A DNA stretch of 64,000 bases from Apus apus (GCF_020740795.1 NC_067286.1:801990-865989), one strand, 5' to 3'; shown: positions 26,601 through 41,600, counted from the first letter of the stretch. A program made the numbers and translations. The notes: generated by a model not told the origin, from the letters alone.

Positions 26601-29600
26601 AGCTATGGCTGGTGCCTCATTACAGAGAGGTACAAAAATGAAAACCTGGTGTGATGAAGTGGAGGAGATGTGCTGGAGGTGACAGGCAGCAGAGTGCAGA
26701 GGGTGCTGTGTCCCCTGAGACAGAATGAGGACTGGGAATGGTTGTGGGGTATAACTGCGGAAATTAATATGAACTGTTACATTTTTCATTGATCAAAAGT
26801 GGAGGAGGAAGGCCTGATTTTAAGACAAGGAGAACAAGATGATGCTGTTGGGAGAGCTTTGGATAGTACCAGTAACAAATCAAGCCTCCTTTTCCCTCCT
26901 GTCCCCTTCCTTCCAAGTGACCCCATCATAAACCCAAAGTCTCTGTGAGGCAAAGCTTGTGATCTGGCTTTCCTCCTGAATTGTGGCTGAAGGATTTTAC
27001 AAGGAAGGAAAGGGCTCTGTTGAGAGCATCTGCACTGTTGCTTTCCTCTGCAAGGTGCTGTGCATGTTCTGGCTGTGGTTCCAGCTGCAGGAGGATGGAA
27101 CATGCCCTGAGCTTCTCGGACAGATGTAGGTGACAGGAATCTCCCTGCTGGGTGGTTGGGCTGTTCATGTCAGGAGTTACCTGCTTTCAGTAATATTTTC
27201 CAGCTGCTGCTAATCAAGAGGTTTGGGGTATTTCTTTGTAACCCCTTTATTCACAGCAAAAGGAATAGCACCAAAGCGACCGCTCAGGAAACCACTTCTG
27301 AGAAGTGCTGCCATCATATGTGCTTGCTCACCAGTACAGGTCCCAGCATTGTCCCTGTAGGATGGGAGGCAGGTACTGGTGGGACGTGCTTTCTGACCCT
27401 GCAGATGTTGAGGGAGTGGACAGCCAACCTGTAGTGCCCAGCAGTAAGTGTGACACTGAAAGAGGGAGAAGTCACTAAGGCTGGCAGCAATAGGAGCCAC
27501 CTCCAGAGAGCAGGGCAACCACTGTTTGCTCCAGCAGGAAAGGATTCCTGGAGCTGAGCCTGCCTGTAGATGAGGGTTAGCCCTGCTCTCCTTGGGCAGA
27601 GGCTCCTCTGCCTCCCTGTCCCCTCCTGAGCCCTCACATCCTGCCATATCAGCACAGAAACACACGGCCCTTGAGTCCTCCCGTGACCTTTTCTAGCATG
27701 TGCAGGTTTCCCCTTCTCACCCCCTTTGCTCTGTTTCCTTTGAGAGCTACTTGGTGTCCCACCGTGTTATTTTTCCGTAGGCCTTTTTTTGGAGGGATGG
27801 GGCAGAGTGAACTTTGGCACATGCTCAAGAGTAATAAAGATAAAAATTAGCAGGGACTTTGAACATTAATGAGACAAGATAAAAAGCTATTGAATGTAGC
27901 TCAGCAGCATGCTGAAGCAGATCAGGGTGTTATTTACAATGCAATTCTGTGTTTTCCTTTGAGCAACAAGGAACAATGACGGCAGCTCCATTTTGGTTTT
28001 TGCTGACACACCAAGGCTCCAGAACACTGACAGAGAATGTAATAATTAGGTCCCAAATATATGATGTTTTAGGCCAGGCTGCTGGGCTGTTGGCTTCATC
28101 TTGGGTTTTGTTTAGACATGTCAGCACACATTTGCTTTGAAAAAAAGCCCTATTTTTCATAAAAACAGAAGTTGTATTTTCTGTCATTTTTATAAATGTT
28201 TCATCCTCCATATACATTTTGTTGTTGCTGAACCCAGAGATGCAAACTCTAAACTGAACATGTCTGAGGCTGAAAATTATACCAAGGTATTTCACATGTC
28301 ATATTTTAAGATGATAAAGTAGGAGCAAGTAGTGTTCAGGAGCCAGCAGTGCAGGACCACTCACTGGGAGCTGAGCCAGGACTGGAAACGTGTCATAGGT
28401 GGTCAGTCAGGGCAAGGCAGCAGCTCTGTGGACTGAGCATCACATCAGGGCTGTGTATTCAGCAGCAGGCAGGAGCTCAGGAACAAAGTTCAGGCCTCCA
28501 AGTAGAAGAGTGATCTCAAGAAGCCGTGTGGGGACAAACTGATGTGTGCAGGCAGGAGAAAAGTGGGCAGAAGCCCACGGTTTGCAAAGGATTTATAAAT
28601 AGTGGAGCAGGGGCTGAGACAAGAAACAGATCTGGGAAAGGGCTTTTTGGCATGCTGGGCCCTTTTGCTGCCTCTTCCATTGTCCTGCAGTGTGAGCTCT
28701 CAGAGCACAGGGACAGAAGTTACTGAGGATGCACAGCCTGCCTCCCTCTCGCTGTCTGTTCCTGCTCCTCTCCAGAGAGCTGCGAGTGATTTTGTGCTGT
28801 GTCAATCCATGTGCTGCTGCATGTTCCAGTTCCTTTAGATAAGACAGCAGTGAGAGCTGAGAATGCTTCATCTGGGTATTTTCTTTCCTGCCTTGTATCA
28901 CTGAGCTGCTTGGCACAGGGACAGGCTGGTCCCCATGGGGCAGAACAGCACTCCCTGTGTCCCAGCCATCCATTTCCTGCTGAATCCACGATGGAGCAGA
29001 GCTGCTCACCAGGACATGAGCCTTACTTGCAGAGCCAAAGGCATTTAAATAATCTTTGGTGCTTCCTTTCTTTTCTGGCAACCAAACAAGACCTTTCTTC
29101 TCCAAAAGAGACAATTTGTTGTCAAATCCTGTTCTCTAATACCACAAACCCCACATCATGTTGCATGAAGATAGAAAGCGGTGAGTATAGTGAGTGCCTG
29201 CCCCTCTGGCAGATCCCAGCTCTCACTGGCTGTGTCCCATTCCCAGCAGAGGAAGGACTGTCTCTCTCTGTCCCTTGCATTAGGCCTGCCTCTTTGTTTA
29301 TGTTTGCATGAGAATTTGCTTTTCTCTGGACTATGAATCTGGTTTGTACAGAGGAGAATTTTAGGGAAATAGGAGGGCAAGAAGTGAAATGAAAGCTGAA
29401 TCTGTATTTCAGCCACTCGGTTGGTGGGTCATTTTCTATTTGCTTGGTATGGTTTCTAAGTGGATTTGCTGAGCATGTTTCCCTTCCTCTGATTTGCATG
29501 GCTGATCTGCTTGTCCTGCTTTTCATGTAGCAATTTTTATTTTTCCTTTATGGCCCCGTGCAAGGTGACACCAATTATGCACCAAGGAGCACAGGTTATG

Positions 29601-32600
29601 AAAGAGCTGTGGCGTCAAGTTCTGTGCCCGTGGACACAGTCTCTAGTCTTCTCTGAACACCTCCATCCAACATCACTGCACTTATCCCGCAGGGGAGATA
29701 ATCCCCATGGAAAACAGGCAGCACAAAGTCAGTGAGTGACTTGCTTAAGACCAGGGAATCAGTCACTGGGAAAATATGACCCAATTTAGATCCCCAGCAA
29801 GATCATCCTTTCCTCTCCTGGCTGCAGTTTGCTTCTCATAAAACGCAGCTATCAACCTGGAGGAGTTAGGAGGTGTCAGAAGTTAGTGCTGATAAAAGCA
29901 TGGCATGTGAAGAGCAGCACAGGCTCAGGCTAAGCATGACCAACTTCTGAGAAGGTGATCAGAATCAGGCTGCCACCAAACACGGCCTGGGGCAGGTTGC
30001 GCTGCAGGAGATAAAGGCAGAAGCTCTGAAGCAGCATTGACCCCGTGAGGAACATGGTGTGAACAAGGTCTGCTGGGGAGGCTGGTGACACCAAGAGGAG
30101 GAAGGGCTGGGAGGAGCCCATTTGTAACAAATACAGGAAATGAGTTCAGCAAAAACCACAAGTTCTCTATTGTCTGAGCTTCATATAATTTACACCACCA
30201 GAGGTAAGGAGGCTGAACAAACGCCAGTGGGTTTGCAAGATGAAGTTAAATTTGAAGTCCTAACACTTTGCCTTAACTTTGAAAAGTTAAGGTCCATAAA
30301 GAAGTTACTTCGAGCACAGAAAGGAGGTGTGGGCATGTGGGTGCTGCTCCTTTCTGCAAAGGAAAAGTGCTTACAAAGCAACAATGAGCCAGTTGATAAA
30401 TTACCAAACTATTAGAAACCAGGCACGTGTCTGGGTGGCTGACTGCCTGCCCCCTTCCTTCCCTCCTAATGCTCTTGGATCATGCAGGGTACAGAGTTGC
30501 CTTTATGAAGTGAGAGACAGCAATCGGGTGATCTGAGTTACAATCCAGCACATCCTGTTTTTCCTAAAGATGCCTGTTTGCTACAGAGGTGTTAAAATTG
30601 GAAATGCTTCAGAAAACTGGAAAAATGCAGTGAAAAAAAAAAATCTACAGGGTTTCTTAAAATATATGTGTATCTGCAGCTCTGTCTGTGACATGGTACA
30701 GACACAGGAGTGCCCAAAGCTGAGCTGTTTGTGAGTTTCTGCTGTTACAGTCCAAATGTAAAGAGAAAATTTTGGGGCAGAAATGGAATTGCTTCTGTTT
30801 GACTTGCCAAACAGATGGTGCATGTTTGGGCTTTAGCTGGTCTGGGCTAAATGGAGGTCCATGGAAGTCTAAGATCTGGAGTTCCCTTTGGTCAGGGATT
30901 CAGACATTGTCCAGTTAGTAGCGGCTGAACCAGTCACTGAGCATGAGCTGAACTGCAACAACTGACTTTGTGCTCCACATTTATAGAAAACACAAAGGAA
31001 TTGAACTGGAACCTCTTCTTCTGGAGTCACTCTGGTACCTCAGGCCTTAAGGTGTTACTGCTGTTTTACCTTGTTGAAACACAGGCACTTGGTTTCTGAA
31101 GGAGCAGGGGCTCTGCCAGCCTCTGGCTTTGCTCTGATGGGGTTTTATCCTGCACTTCAGGTAATGAATTGCTGTGCTTTATTCTAGGACACAGGAATTT
31201 CATCCTTTCATTCCAAACAGTGACTGACAGTACAACGCCAGGTTATCTTGCCTTAGTGATGCCTTACATAGGAATGCAGAAAATGCTAAATAATGTAAAA
31301 GGATTCTATAAATACTTTCAGATGGTGATGAAATACAAGTGTGACTAATGGGATGAGCCATATACTTCACAGAACAAACCTGCTGAGCCATTGCTGTAGG
31401 GTACTGCAATTGCTATGGAAAAAAACACTTCTAGCAACTGACAGATAGTAGAAAATGGGACTTGGAGGGAGAGAACACATCTCTCCAGTGGCCAGGTCTG
31501 AATCTGGCAGACCTTTGGGTTGCAAACCACATCTTTCTTGTGGTAGAGGGAGGTTGCAGCAGAAGGTGTCACACTGATCTGAAAGACTTCTTTAGTGTGT
31601 GCTCTGGCAAAGGACTCTTTGCACTCACCTGGCCTCTGCTTCTCTGCCAGTTCAGGCTGAAGTTTCAGCAGGAATTTCTTTAAGAGCAATCTCCAGCTTT
31701 CATTTTTTCAGACCAAAACAGAATGTTTGTGCAGTGATGTGAGTCATAATGTTTTGTACCATGGAAAATCCAGGTAATGTAGACTTCAGGATTAAGGTGA
31801 AAAATAAGAAAAGGAACAAATTTTGTTTACTGTTTATAAACAGTAAACAAATTTTGCAACCCCTGAAAAGTTTGCTGTGAATTCAGGTCAATGTTTGGAT
31901 TGGGTCCTGATTTTTTTCAGGTAAAATTTGCCTCATTCTCCCTTTGTCCCCATCTGTTCTGTTTCTTTTGCAGTGCCAGAAGCTCCGAGAGGTTTTTAAC
32001 TTGGATTACCCTCACAGCACCTTCCTGCTTAAGACTCTGACTATTGTATCTGGCCCTGACATGGTTGACCTCACTTTCCATAACTTTGTGTCCTACAAGG
32101 AGAACGTTGGCAAGGTATTGGGTTCTGAGGGCAAGGGAACACTGGGAAACACTAAGGATTGGGGCATTAAGTGGGGAGCAGGAATGGAGACGGGAAGGCA
32201 GGGAGCTGAACTGTGACAATGTTAGTGGCAAGGTTATAAGCAAGCAGGTTTATGTTTCAATAAAGTGTGATACCTCCGTAGTTCTAGAAACTTCTGCCCT
32301 GCATGGAGAAGGACTAGTCAAAGAAATTCAGAATGTCAGTTTTGTCCTTTGTGTGTTTTGTGTGGATAAACAGCTGAGGAGACTCAGTGGGAAAGCTTCA
32401 GCTGCTAATCTATGTAGGCAGTAGGAAGGTGATGTAGCCCAGCCCAAGGCACAGCTGTGGGGATTTGGAGCCCAGCAGTGTCAGGACAGGCCTTTTTGCA
32501 AAGGTCTGTAGTGACAGGACAAGGAATCACGGTTTAAAACTGAAAAGGGTAGATTTAGAGTGGAGGTAAGGAAAAAGTTTTACTATGGAGGTGGTGAGAC

Positions 32601-35600
32601 CCTGGCCCAGGTTGCCCAGGGCAGCTGTGGCTGCCCCATCCCTGGCAGTATTGAAGGGCAGGTTGGATGGGGCTTGGAGCAGCCTGGGCTGTTGGGAGGT
32701 GTCCCTGCCCATGCATGGGGTAGGACTGGATGGGCTTTAAAGGTCCGTTCCAACCCAGATCAGTCAGTGGTTCTATGCCCTCTCAGTGTTTGTTGTTGGG
32801 TACTTCTTGGTGCAGTTCCCTAATGTCCAGCTGCCTCTGCCTTGTGTGTGTGTGTTGGTTCCCAGAGCTGGGCTGAGGACATCATGGCCATCGTTCGGAA
32901 CCCCCTCACGTACAACGCCTCTCGGTACACCTTCCTGGAGAAAATGTGAGTGATTGCTGACAAACATTGCTCTCTGAAACCTTCCGGTACTGCTCTTCCT
33001 GTCAGTACCAGAAATAAAAGGCTTCTCAGCATCCAGGTCCTTTGGCAGACTCCAAAATAAGTCCTGTGTCAGCTCAGGAGCCCCAGGGCACAGGTAGTTG
33101 GCCCATATGTTTCGTGACAACTGACTGGCACAGAAGTGCTTGAGCCAGTGAAGCCCACACGTGGGACTTCTTAAACTGAGATTCTCAGCCTCAAATGCGT
33201 CTCCCACTGCAGCCACACCACTCACCTCAACAAAGTGTTACCTCTTTTTTTTTGCTCTGTAGAGCTGTTTGGTTGGCAACCTGAGATCACTGAAGAATGA
33301 TAAATAATAGTGATATCATTATCTCATATCTGTATCTTATGGTTTAGAGAAATCCTTTAAGCTCTTACAATTAGCCTGTTTCTCCTTCCCAAGAAACAGG
33401 AACAGGTTCTTTCTGAGGTTAAGCTGATGGTTTGCAGAACCCTGATTTTCAGTTAACTGTTGTTTTCCCCATTGCGTATTTTTTCTTACTCTTTACTTAG
33501 TAGGACCTCTAAGATTGTATGAGTGCATTTTCATAATCTTGGGGTTTTTTCACAGCCTGGTGAAGCTGAAGATGCAGCTTAACGCAGAAGGGAAGATTCC
33601 TGTCAGGAAGTGAGTATGGAACTGTGTTTTACTGTATGTTCAGTCCGACTAAGGACAGAGCAGCTGGCTTGGTGCATCAGGGCAGGACTGCCATTAGACT
33701 AAGCCAAGGCTGCTTTGCTGAAGCAAAGACCAGCCTGTCACTTCTCCTGTCACATGGCATCAATCTAGTGTCACTCAGTGTCCTCCCTAGTAAGATCACT
33801 CCATGGCTCATCCTGTGGCTCCTCTGTATTGATTCAGCTCATGAGTGAGTGACAGCCCATGGCTCATGACTGCACTGCCATGTTGAATTCCCTTTTGGGT
33901 GCATAAATTACCTTTTGTTTTAAGAATAAGGACCTGCAGATGGTGCATTTGTGGGTGTTCACTGTGAAGTTTTGAACCGCTCTGCTTCCAGGGTCGTGCT
34001 GTGTTCTGGCACCACCTGAGGCAAGCACTGAGCACCTGTAATCAACAGGCTACCACGGGGTGTTTGTTACATTGCAGAATGGTTCCAGATCAAATCTGTG
34101 CTGGCTGAATGGGCTCCTGGGTGGCTGATCATTACTCAACAATAAACGTTTTTTGTGGTTTGTTTTCTAAACCACCAACCAGCAGAATTTTTCTTCTGTC
34201 AGAAACCAGTGTATTCATCAAAGGGCTTTTACAAATGTATAGGTCTGAGATTAATAACTTGCACCAGGGAAGAGTACTTGGAATTGATCTTTAGAACGCA
34301 AGCAAGGCAGCATTACTGAGAGAAAACAGCTTATTCTGCCAAAATAAGCTAGAAAAAATAGCTGGTACAGGCTGTACCTCTCTTCAGTGTCCTGCTCTGT
34401 CTTTCTTGCAGAGTGGTAAAAATCCTTTACTGTGTAAAGCATTAGACCATTAAATAGTCCAGATGAAGAGCCAGATTTATAAAAATAGCCAGTATCTCCA
34501 GGTGCAGGAATATGTAAGGCTTTCAAAACTCCATGTCTGAAAATTCCCCTGAACATCTGCCTTTCCCTTACACATTTAAATCCCTTTTGAATCATAACCA
34601 GGGTGCTGCAGTTTTTGCTTTGCAAAGGGCAGCTTGGGAACTAGTGTGCACTGGGTTTGCATAAACCTGCTGCAGCTCCTGCTGAACACTCTTCCACCTG
34701 TCAACACATTTGGCACTTTTTGTTCCCCTTTTTGGCTGTGAGCACCTGTGATGCCAGGAGCTTAATAGAGCTGACGTCTAAATTTGTCCATGGAGGAGAC
34801 TTCATTGCTGCTGACTGAGGTATTCTGAGAGCAGGAAGAGTTCAGTTATTGCTCCTGTTTCATAGTGCAGCAAAGAGGCTGCTTTAAGCTGAGGCCTTGG
34901 CCAAGTGAATCCTGCCCTAAAGACCAGCTTTCTAAATTGGAGGTGAGCTGTGGCTTCTGCAGCAGCAGGCTTTTCTTGTTCCATCATGTAGTCTACCAGC
35001 TTCTTTGCCTGTATAATGAGTTCCTTGAATTCCTTGGAAAGCCTTTGGTTCCATGAAATTTTGCCTTCTTTCAAAGCAGCAAATGTGCCCTGTGTTTGTT
35101 TGCTATTTTTGAACGTTGTCTTGACAACAAAGTCATTCCTTGCTACTGCCAGCTACTGCATGGGATAGTGTCTTGCAGCAGGAAGTGTCCTGGGGGTTTG
35201 TGGCCCCAGGCCTCTTGCCACAGAGGGCAGCTCTGGGAGGGGCAGGGGGAGGACAGGGAAGGGAGATTTTGAGGATGAGAGGATGCAGTTTAGTGGCAGG
35301 GCTCTTACAGAGTTCGAGGCAGAAATATACAACTTCTGTTTTAAGGCAACAGTCCAAAAATCCACACTAGGTTTATAAGACTTGGTACATCTGTTACTCC
35401 TTTGGAGAAAAACTGGCTGTCTTCTCTGGCTCGTGTTTACAGTCTTTTTGTCAGTCTCCCTCGCTGCATGTTTTGAGTGTCTCACTCTGGTAGCAGCTCC
35501 CAGCCACCCAAACCCAAGATTTTGGACTTTTCTCCTGCTACATTGTGGTGATTTCTCTTTTCCCTTTCTGGTCAGTATTTTTCAGATGTTTCCTGCAGAC

Positions 35601-38600
35601 AGAAAGAGGGTGGAAGCAGCATTAAGTGCTTGTCATCTTCCCAAGGGCAAGGTAAAGGTTTCGCTCAGTAGCCACGGGTCTCACTAGCTTGTGAATAATC
35701 TTTTTGCCTACCCTGACTGTGATGCTCTTGACTATGAAAAAATCACCAGCCCAGATGCTTTTAGTTGCTGTCCAACCTCTTCCTTACCAGGAGCTGCCAC
35801 CCCTGCACTGCAGGCCTGCTGGGATCAGCTCTCACTGTTGGTGTGGCTGCAGCACTGCGACTCCATCTCGTGCACTGTGTGCCACAAAAAGCAGCACGTT
35901 CCCTTCCTCCCGTTGCACTGTCTGCTCTTTGAAGCAACAGATCTGATGGTCAATCTTTGAGCTCCTACCAACCTGCAGGGGACTGTCCAGGCCTCTGGCA
36001 GCTCCCACCACTGCCTCAGTCTTTAGCTTTATAACATACAAGAGGCTCTGAGGGACAGTTTGAATAACTGTCCGTTCTGAAGCAGGGCATTGTGTGCTCC
36101 TCCATCCATCTGTTCTTTCCTCCAGACCTTGCCAGGTGTTCCAGTGCTTGCTTGCGTTGTCACAAGTGCTGGACTCTGGGTGTCAGGGGTTTGTGATATG
36201 ATGTGTCTTCATTGTGTTCTCAGAATGATGCCATCAACCCAGAGGACTTCCCTGAGACCGTGTATAAAACTTTCCTCATGAATCTGTGTCCACGGCCTGA
36301 GATTGATGAGATCTTTACCTCACAGTAAGTTTCCCTCAAGCCACAGCAGAGAACTTGATCTGTAGCAAAAGATAGGCAAAAAGGAGGGACGAGGGGATTT
36401 TATGCTCTGTGGTTTGTCTGGTCTCAATCCTTAGTGGGGCAGGAACCCAGGTCACAAAAGGGTCTGAACACATTGACAGGCAGCCTGAATAAAAAGGGTG
36501 AGACCTCACTGTGCTGCAGGAACTCTCACCATCAGCAGGGTTGATTCCAGGTCAGCACTAGAGCATGCTGCTGTGCTACTGGTTGTGGCTGGCCCCAGAC
36601 AAGGCCAGGTACAGGGTGAGAACCACAGGTCCTCACAAATACCCAGAAACCTTTTTGTCAAGTAGCTAAACCTGTGACTTAAGTGGACTTGATCTCATAG
36701 GGCAAGAAATTCAGTGTTGTCTGAAATTCAGGTCCCTTTAGACTTCAGAATAGAGGCTGAAGTTACACGTTGTGCTCTCCTCAGCACAATCTCTTCACAG
36801 TGTTGAACTAGGAAGAAGAAAGGGCACAGTGGGAAGCACCATCTACAGGAAGAAATGCAGACAAGACAGAAATCTGTGGGCACTAGGGGTGGATGCCTGT
36901 TGCTAACCTGAGGAAGGACAAATCTCTCTCTTGTGGAAAGGTTTTCTGGGGAATGCACAGGCCTTACCTCTGCTCCTCTGTAATTCTCCCACCTCAGCCA
37001 CTTGAAAGCAAAGCCCTACATGACCAAAGAGCACCTGGCAAAGTTCATCAACAAGAAGCAGCGAGACTCTCGCCTCAATGACATCCTCTTCCCACCAGCC
37101 AAACCTGAGCAGGTGCAGAGCCTGATAGAGAAGTATGAGCCCAGTGGGATTAACATCCAGAGAGGTGAGTCTTGTTCAGCCCAGAACTCTTGCTACAGAG
37201 GTAGTATGAAAGTAGCAGAGGGTCTCACACCTTCTGCTCCCCTAATTTTCCTGGGGGAGCAATCAGCCCAATCCTCACATGTCCCTGTGTTGCAATGAGC
37301 AGGCAAGGAGGTGCCAGAACCATGTTGTTCTGGTACTAGTAACAGCTTTGTCTTCCATGTAGGGCAGTTGTCTCCAGAGGGGATGGTCTGGTTTCTCTGT
37401 GGCCCTGAGAACAATGTGATAGCACTGGACAAACTGGGGCTGTACCAGGACATGACCCAGCCGCTCTCACACTACTTCATCAATTCCTCACACAACACCT
37501 ATCTAACAGGTACGGGCAGCCCCTCGGCTCCAACGGGTGTGTCTCACCACTAGGGGTGGATGAAGGACACTGACAGTCGGGCAGATGGATCTGCCCTGGA
37601 GGTTGGAGGGCTGAGATGCACTCTGAGGGGCTGTGTAAGAAGAAATGTTACCCTGTAGCTGAAAACTTCTTGTCAGTCTGCCACGTACACCTGCTCAGGG
37701 GTGGCAGAGAGTTCTGTGGCTCCTGTTTATGCAGAAACTGCCCCCCCTCCATAGCTGATGTCGACCTCCCCCCTCCTCCTCTTCTCCAGCTGGTCAGTTC
37801 TCTGGGATCTCCTCTCCGGAGATGTACCGACAGGCACTGCTGGCTGGCTGCCGCTGCGTGGAGCTGGACTGCTGGAAGGGCCGGCCCCCGGAGGAGGAGC
37901 CCATCATCACTCACGGCTTCACCATGACCACTGAGATCCTCTTCAAGGTACGGAGTTTTCTCCTTACCTGCTTTCCCCTGATCTGTGTTAGAGGAGGGAG
38001 CTGCCAGACGGATGGGCTGAGGACAAAGATGTTTGAGAGGAGAAGATTGATGGCAAGGTGACAAGTGAATGAATGTGCAGACAGAATGAAGGATGAATAT
38101 GTGATAGGTTGGAGTTTGTGTGCAGTTTTGGAGTGGGAGGACCAGAAATAAGTTAACTGGATGAAGATGGATGAATGAGGGAAACGCAGGCAGTCAGATG
38201 GGGTGGAGTGGGGGTTGAGGTGTGCCTGCATACACTGGGCTGTGTAGCAGGGTCGATGGATGGACAGAAAGTTGCATGAGGATGGTGGGTTTCTAGAGAG
38301 ATGCATGTCAGAGAAGCAGAGATGGCTTTTGGAAAACCAGTGGTTAAAATGAGTTCATCTTCTAAGTGGTCTACAGCAGGTTTCTGTGGCTTGCAGCCTC
38401 CCATGGTGTCCATTTGGAGGAACAGGTTGCAGTTACTTCCTAATTCCATGTGTGTGGACTGTGTTCAGTGGAGCAGCTGCCCTCTGTGTGCTGGGCAGGT
38501 GGCTGCCCTCAGGATTCAGCTCTCAGGCTCCAGGAGCACAGTGCAAAGCTGACTTCTCCCTTGGAAATACAGGACATTTAACCACAGAAGTTAGAGCTTG

Positions 38601-41600
38601 CAGGTTAAAAATTAATGCATCACACTTATTTGCCCTCCTGTTCACAGCTGCTGGCAACAGGCAGGGGCATTCTGAAGTTTCTCCCAGTTCCCACACTGCA
38701 CTGTTACTAAAATATATATATGAGGGGAAAAAACCCCACAGTCCTTAAGATCAAAAGTATTGTCACATTCAGTGTCAGTCATTCTCCAAATCCTGTAGCA
38801 ATGCTGCTGCTTTTTTGCAAAGTGGTTCCCTACAGACAGAGATAATGAGAGCTGTGCCTGCTGTAATTGCAGAGTTCTGCTAAAGCAGGTGACTCTACCT
38901 CAAGGAAACCATAACCTGTTCACTCAGCATGTGCCCAGGTTTTAGTTTTACATAATTGTAGATCTTTCCCTCCACACCTCTCTCCCTTTTCTACCCTTGC
39001 CTGTGGCCCTTTAGTGGCTTTCTCTGTAGCTTCTCCTCCTCTGAACCTTGCAGGTTTCTGTGATAGAAAGTCCAAGTGGTCCATGGAGGAGCAGCTCTGG
39101 CAGCCAAGGTCATGGCAGAACCAGGATTTTGGGGGGAGTAAGGGACTGTAATTGCAAAGAAGCAAATGAAGCTTCTTTACCCTGTCAATTAGTGGCACCA
39201 GAAAAGAAAAGAGTGGAGAGTTTGTGGCAGTTTTTAACAGGAGCTTGGGGAAAATATGATTATTTTTTATTGCATCATTAATGGTGAGAACATTTCCATG
39301 GTATTTGCATTTGAAATGTCAGCACTGCTGGTTACTGAACATTCCAGTTTGCTGCTAGACAGAAGGATTTTATAAGCAGGTAAAATGATAGTAAATTGGA
39401 CAGGTTCAGAGGTAAGTATAAATAGGGTTTGAAGCAGTTTAATCTGGTGCTGCATACACCTTCCTCTACCAATTCCAAGTGCATGTGGCTTGCCTCTCTG
39501 GCAAGATGCTTTCACATTCATTTATGTGTACACTAAATTATGTAAGGAAAGTAAAAACTTAACGTCTTACACCTTCATATTTTCTTATGCCAGCTCTTGA
39601 GTTCAGCTGTACCTTGTATCCTCTGGAACTGGAAATCTGGGTGGGTGTGAAAAAGACACTTCTCCCCTTCTTACTGGATGGAGATTAATTACTTTAAAGA
39701 GAAGCCCCTGACAATGATCAGCTGGGGAATGTGAACCTTGGGGTTCTCTTTTGTGGGAGATCAGCTGCTGTTGTTCCTCTGACTATTGCTTCTCCTTCAG
39801 GATGCCATTGAGGCCATTGCAGAAAGTGCTTTCAAAACATCTCTCTACCCTGTCATCCTGTCCTTTGAGAACCACGTGGACTCGTGAGTATCTACTGGTG
39901 GGGAGAACTGTGCTCTCTGATGTCCAGAGCAGAAACTATGCAGGTGAGGGCTGCTGGTTCTGCAGGGGGTGCCTGGGCTGAAATGAAACACTGATGGAGA
40001 TTCATAAAGCAGCTGGAGGTGGGGCAGAGCTGGAAGATGGGCCATGAGCTGTAGGGTGAGGGTGACCACAATTGTGCAGCCTTTTAGCTCAGGATGGCAG
40101 AGTATGGACAAATGGGAGTCGGCCTGGGAAGGCACTTCAGGATCTGCATAGCTGTCTGTGTGAAGGCAGGAGATGGTCTGCTGGGTAGAGTACATGGATC
40201 TCGAGGTGGTTGCTCATGCTAAGCTCTGGATTCAGGCTCCTGTTTACCTGGTCACTTCTGCTCCATCTCTCTGTTCACTAGGCCCAAGCAGCAGGCGAAG
40301 ATGGCTGAGTACTGCAGGACCATCTTTGGAGACATGCTGCTGACAGAGCCACTGGAAAAATACCCCGTAAGTGGGATTTGGGGAAAGAGGCTGGGGGAGA
40401 AGTCTGTCTAAAAAAATTGGTCACTCCTAGTGCTAGTAGATGCCACAGCAGAGACAAGGACAGTGAAAGAGAAGATGATGCCATGGGTAGATAAACCTGG
40501 TTCATAGGGGTGAGCAACACAGTAAGTGGATGGAGGAGCCCTCAGGTACAGAGGTTTTCCTGAGCACTTGCCTGGCTCTGCTCCTCTTTAACACTCTGGC
40601 TTTGGAAGCTGAGCTCTCAGGAGCTGAGGGGTCCCAGCTGTACCCAGATGAGTCAGTGTAGTTCTGTCCACTGCTCTTTCAAATCTTCCTGCCAGCTCTT
40701 GCTTTCCAAAGAAACAGGAACAAGGGCTTAGCAGCATTTCAGGCCCTTCCTTCCAGAGTGTCTCAATTTCTGCTTCCAAACTGGAAACATTCCCATCTAG
40801 GCAGTGCTGGCCAGGTCAGTGAGAGGCACAGCTTTGAGCTCAGAGTAGCTGAGCAAGGTCCACCTGCTGGACATTGCCACCAGCACATTGGTACAAACAG
40901 GTATTTCTGTGGACACAGTGGGTGACATCTCAGGTGATCCCTGTGCATGTTGCTGCTGCAGCTGCTTTCAGAGTGGAACTGATCCACAGATAATAAGCAG
41001 TGCCAAGCATCAGGCAGGTCCTTGGGATACACAGTGGGGATGAGACACCCAGCCAAGCATTTATTCTAACACACTGAGCCCAAAGGAAGAGCTGAAAGAA
41101 GCAGTGAGCAAACCAGCACTTGCCCACTGTCCAGACCCATGTTTGTGTCCAGGCAGGAGGGAGAATCAGGATGTGTGTGGGGAGAAACAGTTCAATGTGT
41201 TACCCAAATTATGAATAGGCCTGTTGCTGTCTCTGCAGGGAGTGTAGGTCTAGAAGCACAGTCTGAATCCCACATCCTTGTCTTGAGCCTCCTGCTCTGG
41301 GATCTTTTTTTTCAAAGCTGCTGCAGGCAGAGTCTTTAAATATGGCCTGAGTGCTGCTCTAGGACTGAGGCTCTGGGGTAATGAGAGAAGTAGGTGGAAT
41401 GTGAAACCCGGAGGTGTGGGGATGCCTTCAGGCCATGGAGATGTTTGTTTTGCTGTGGTGCAAGATGAGTGGCTGGGAACAGCATGGCCTGGGCAGGCAG
41501 CAGAAGATGGGAGGGCTGAGAGGTGCAAAATGTTGGTCTGAAACCAAAGGTGAAGTCTGAAAAAAATCCGCATGGATATAGTGGAATATGCTGGCAGATG

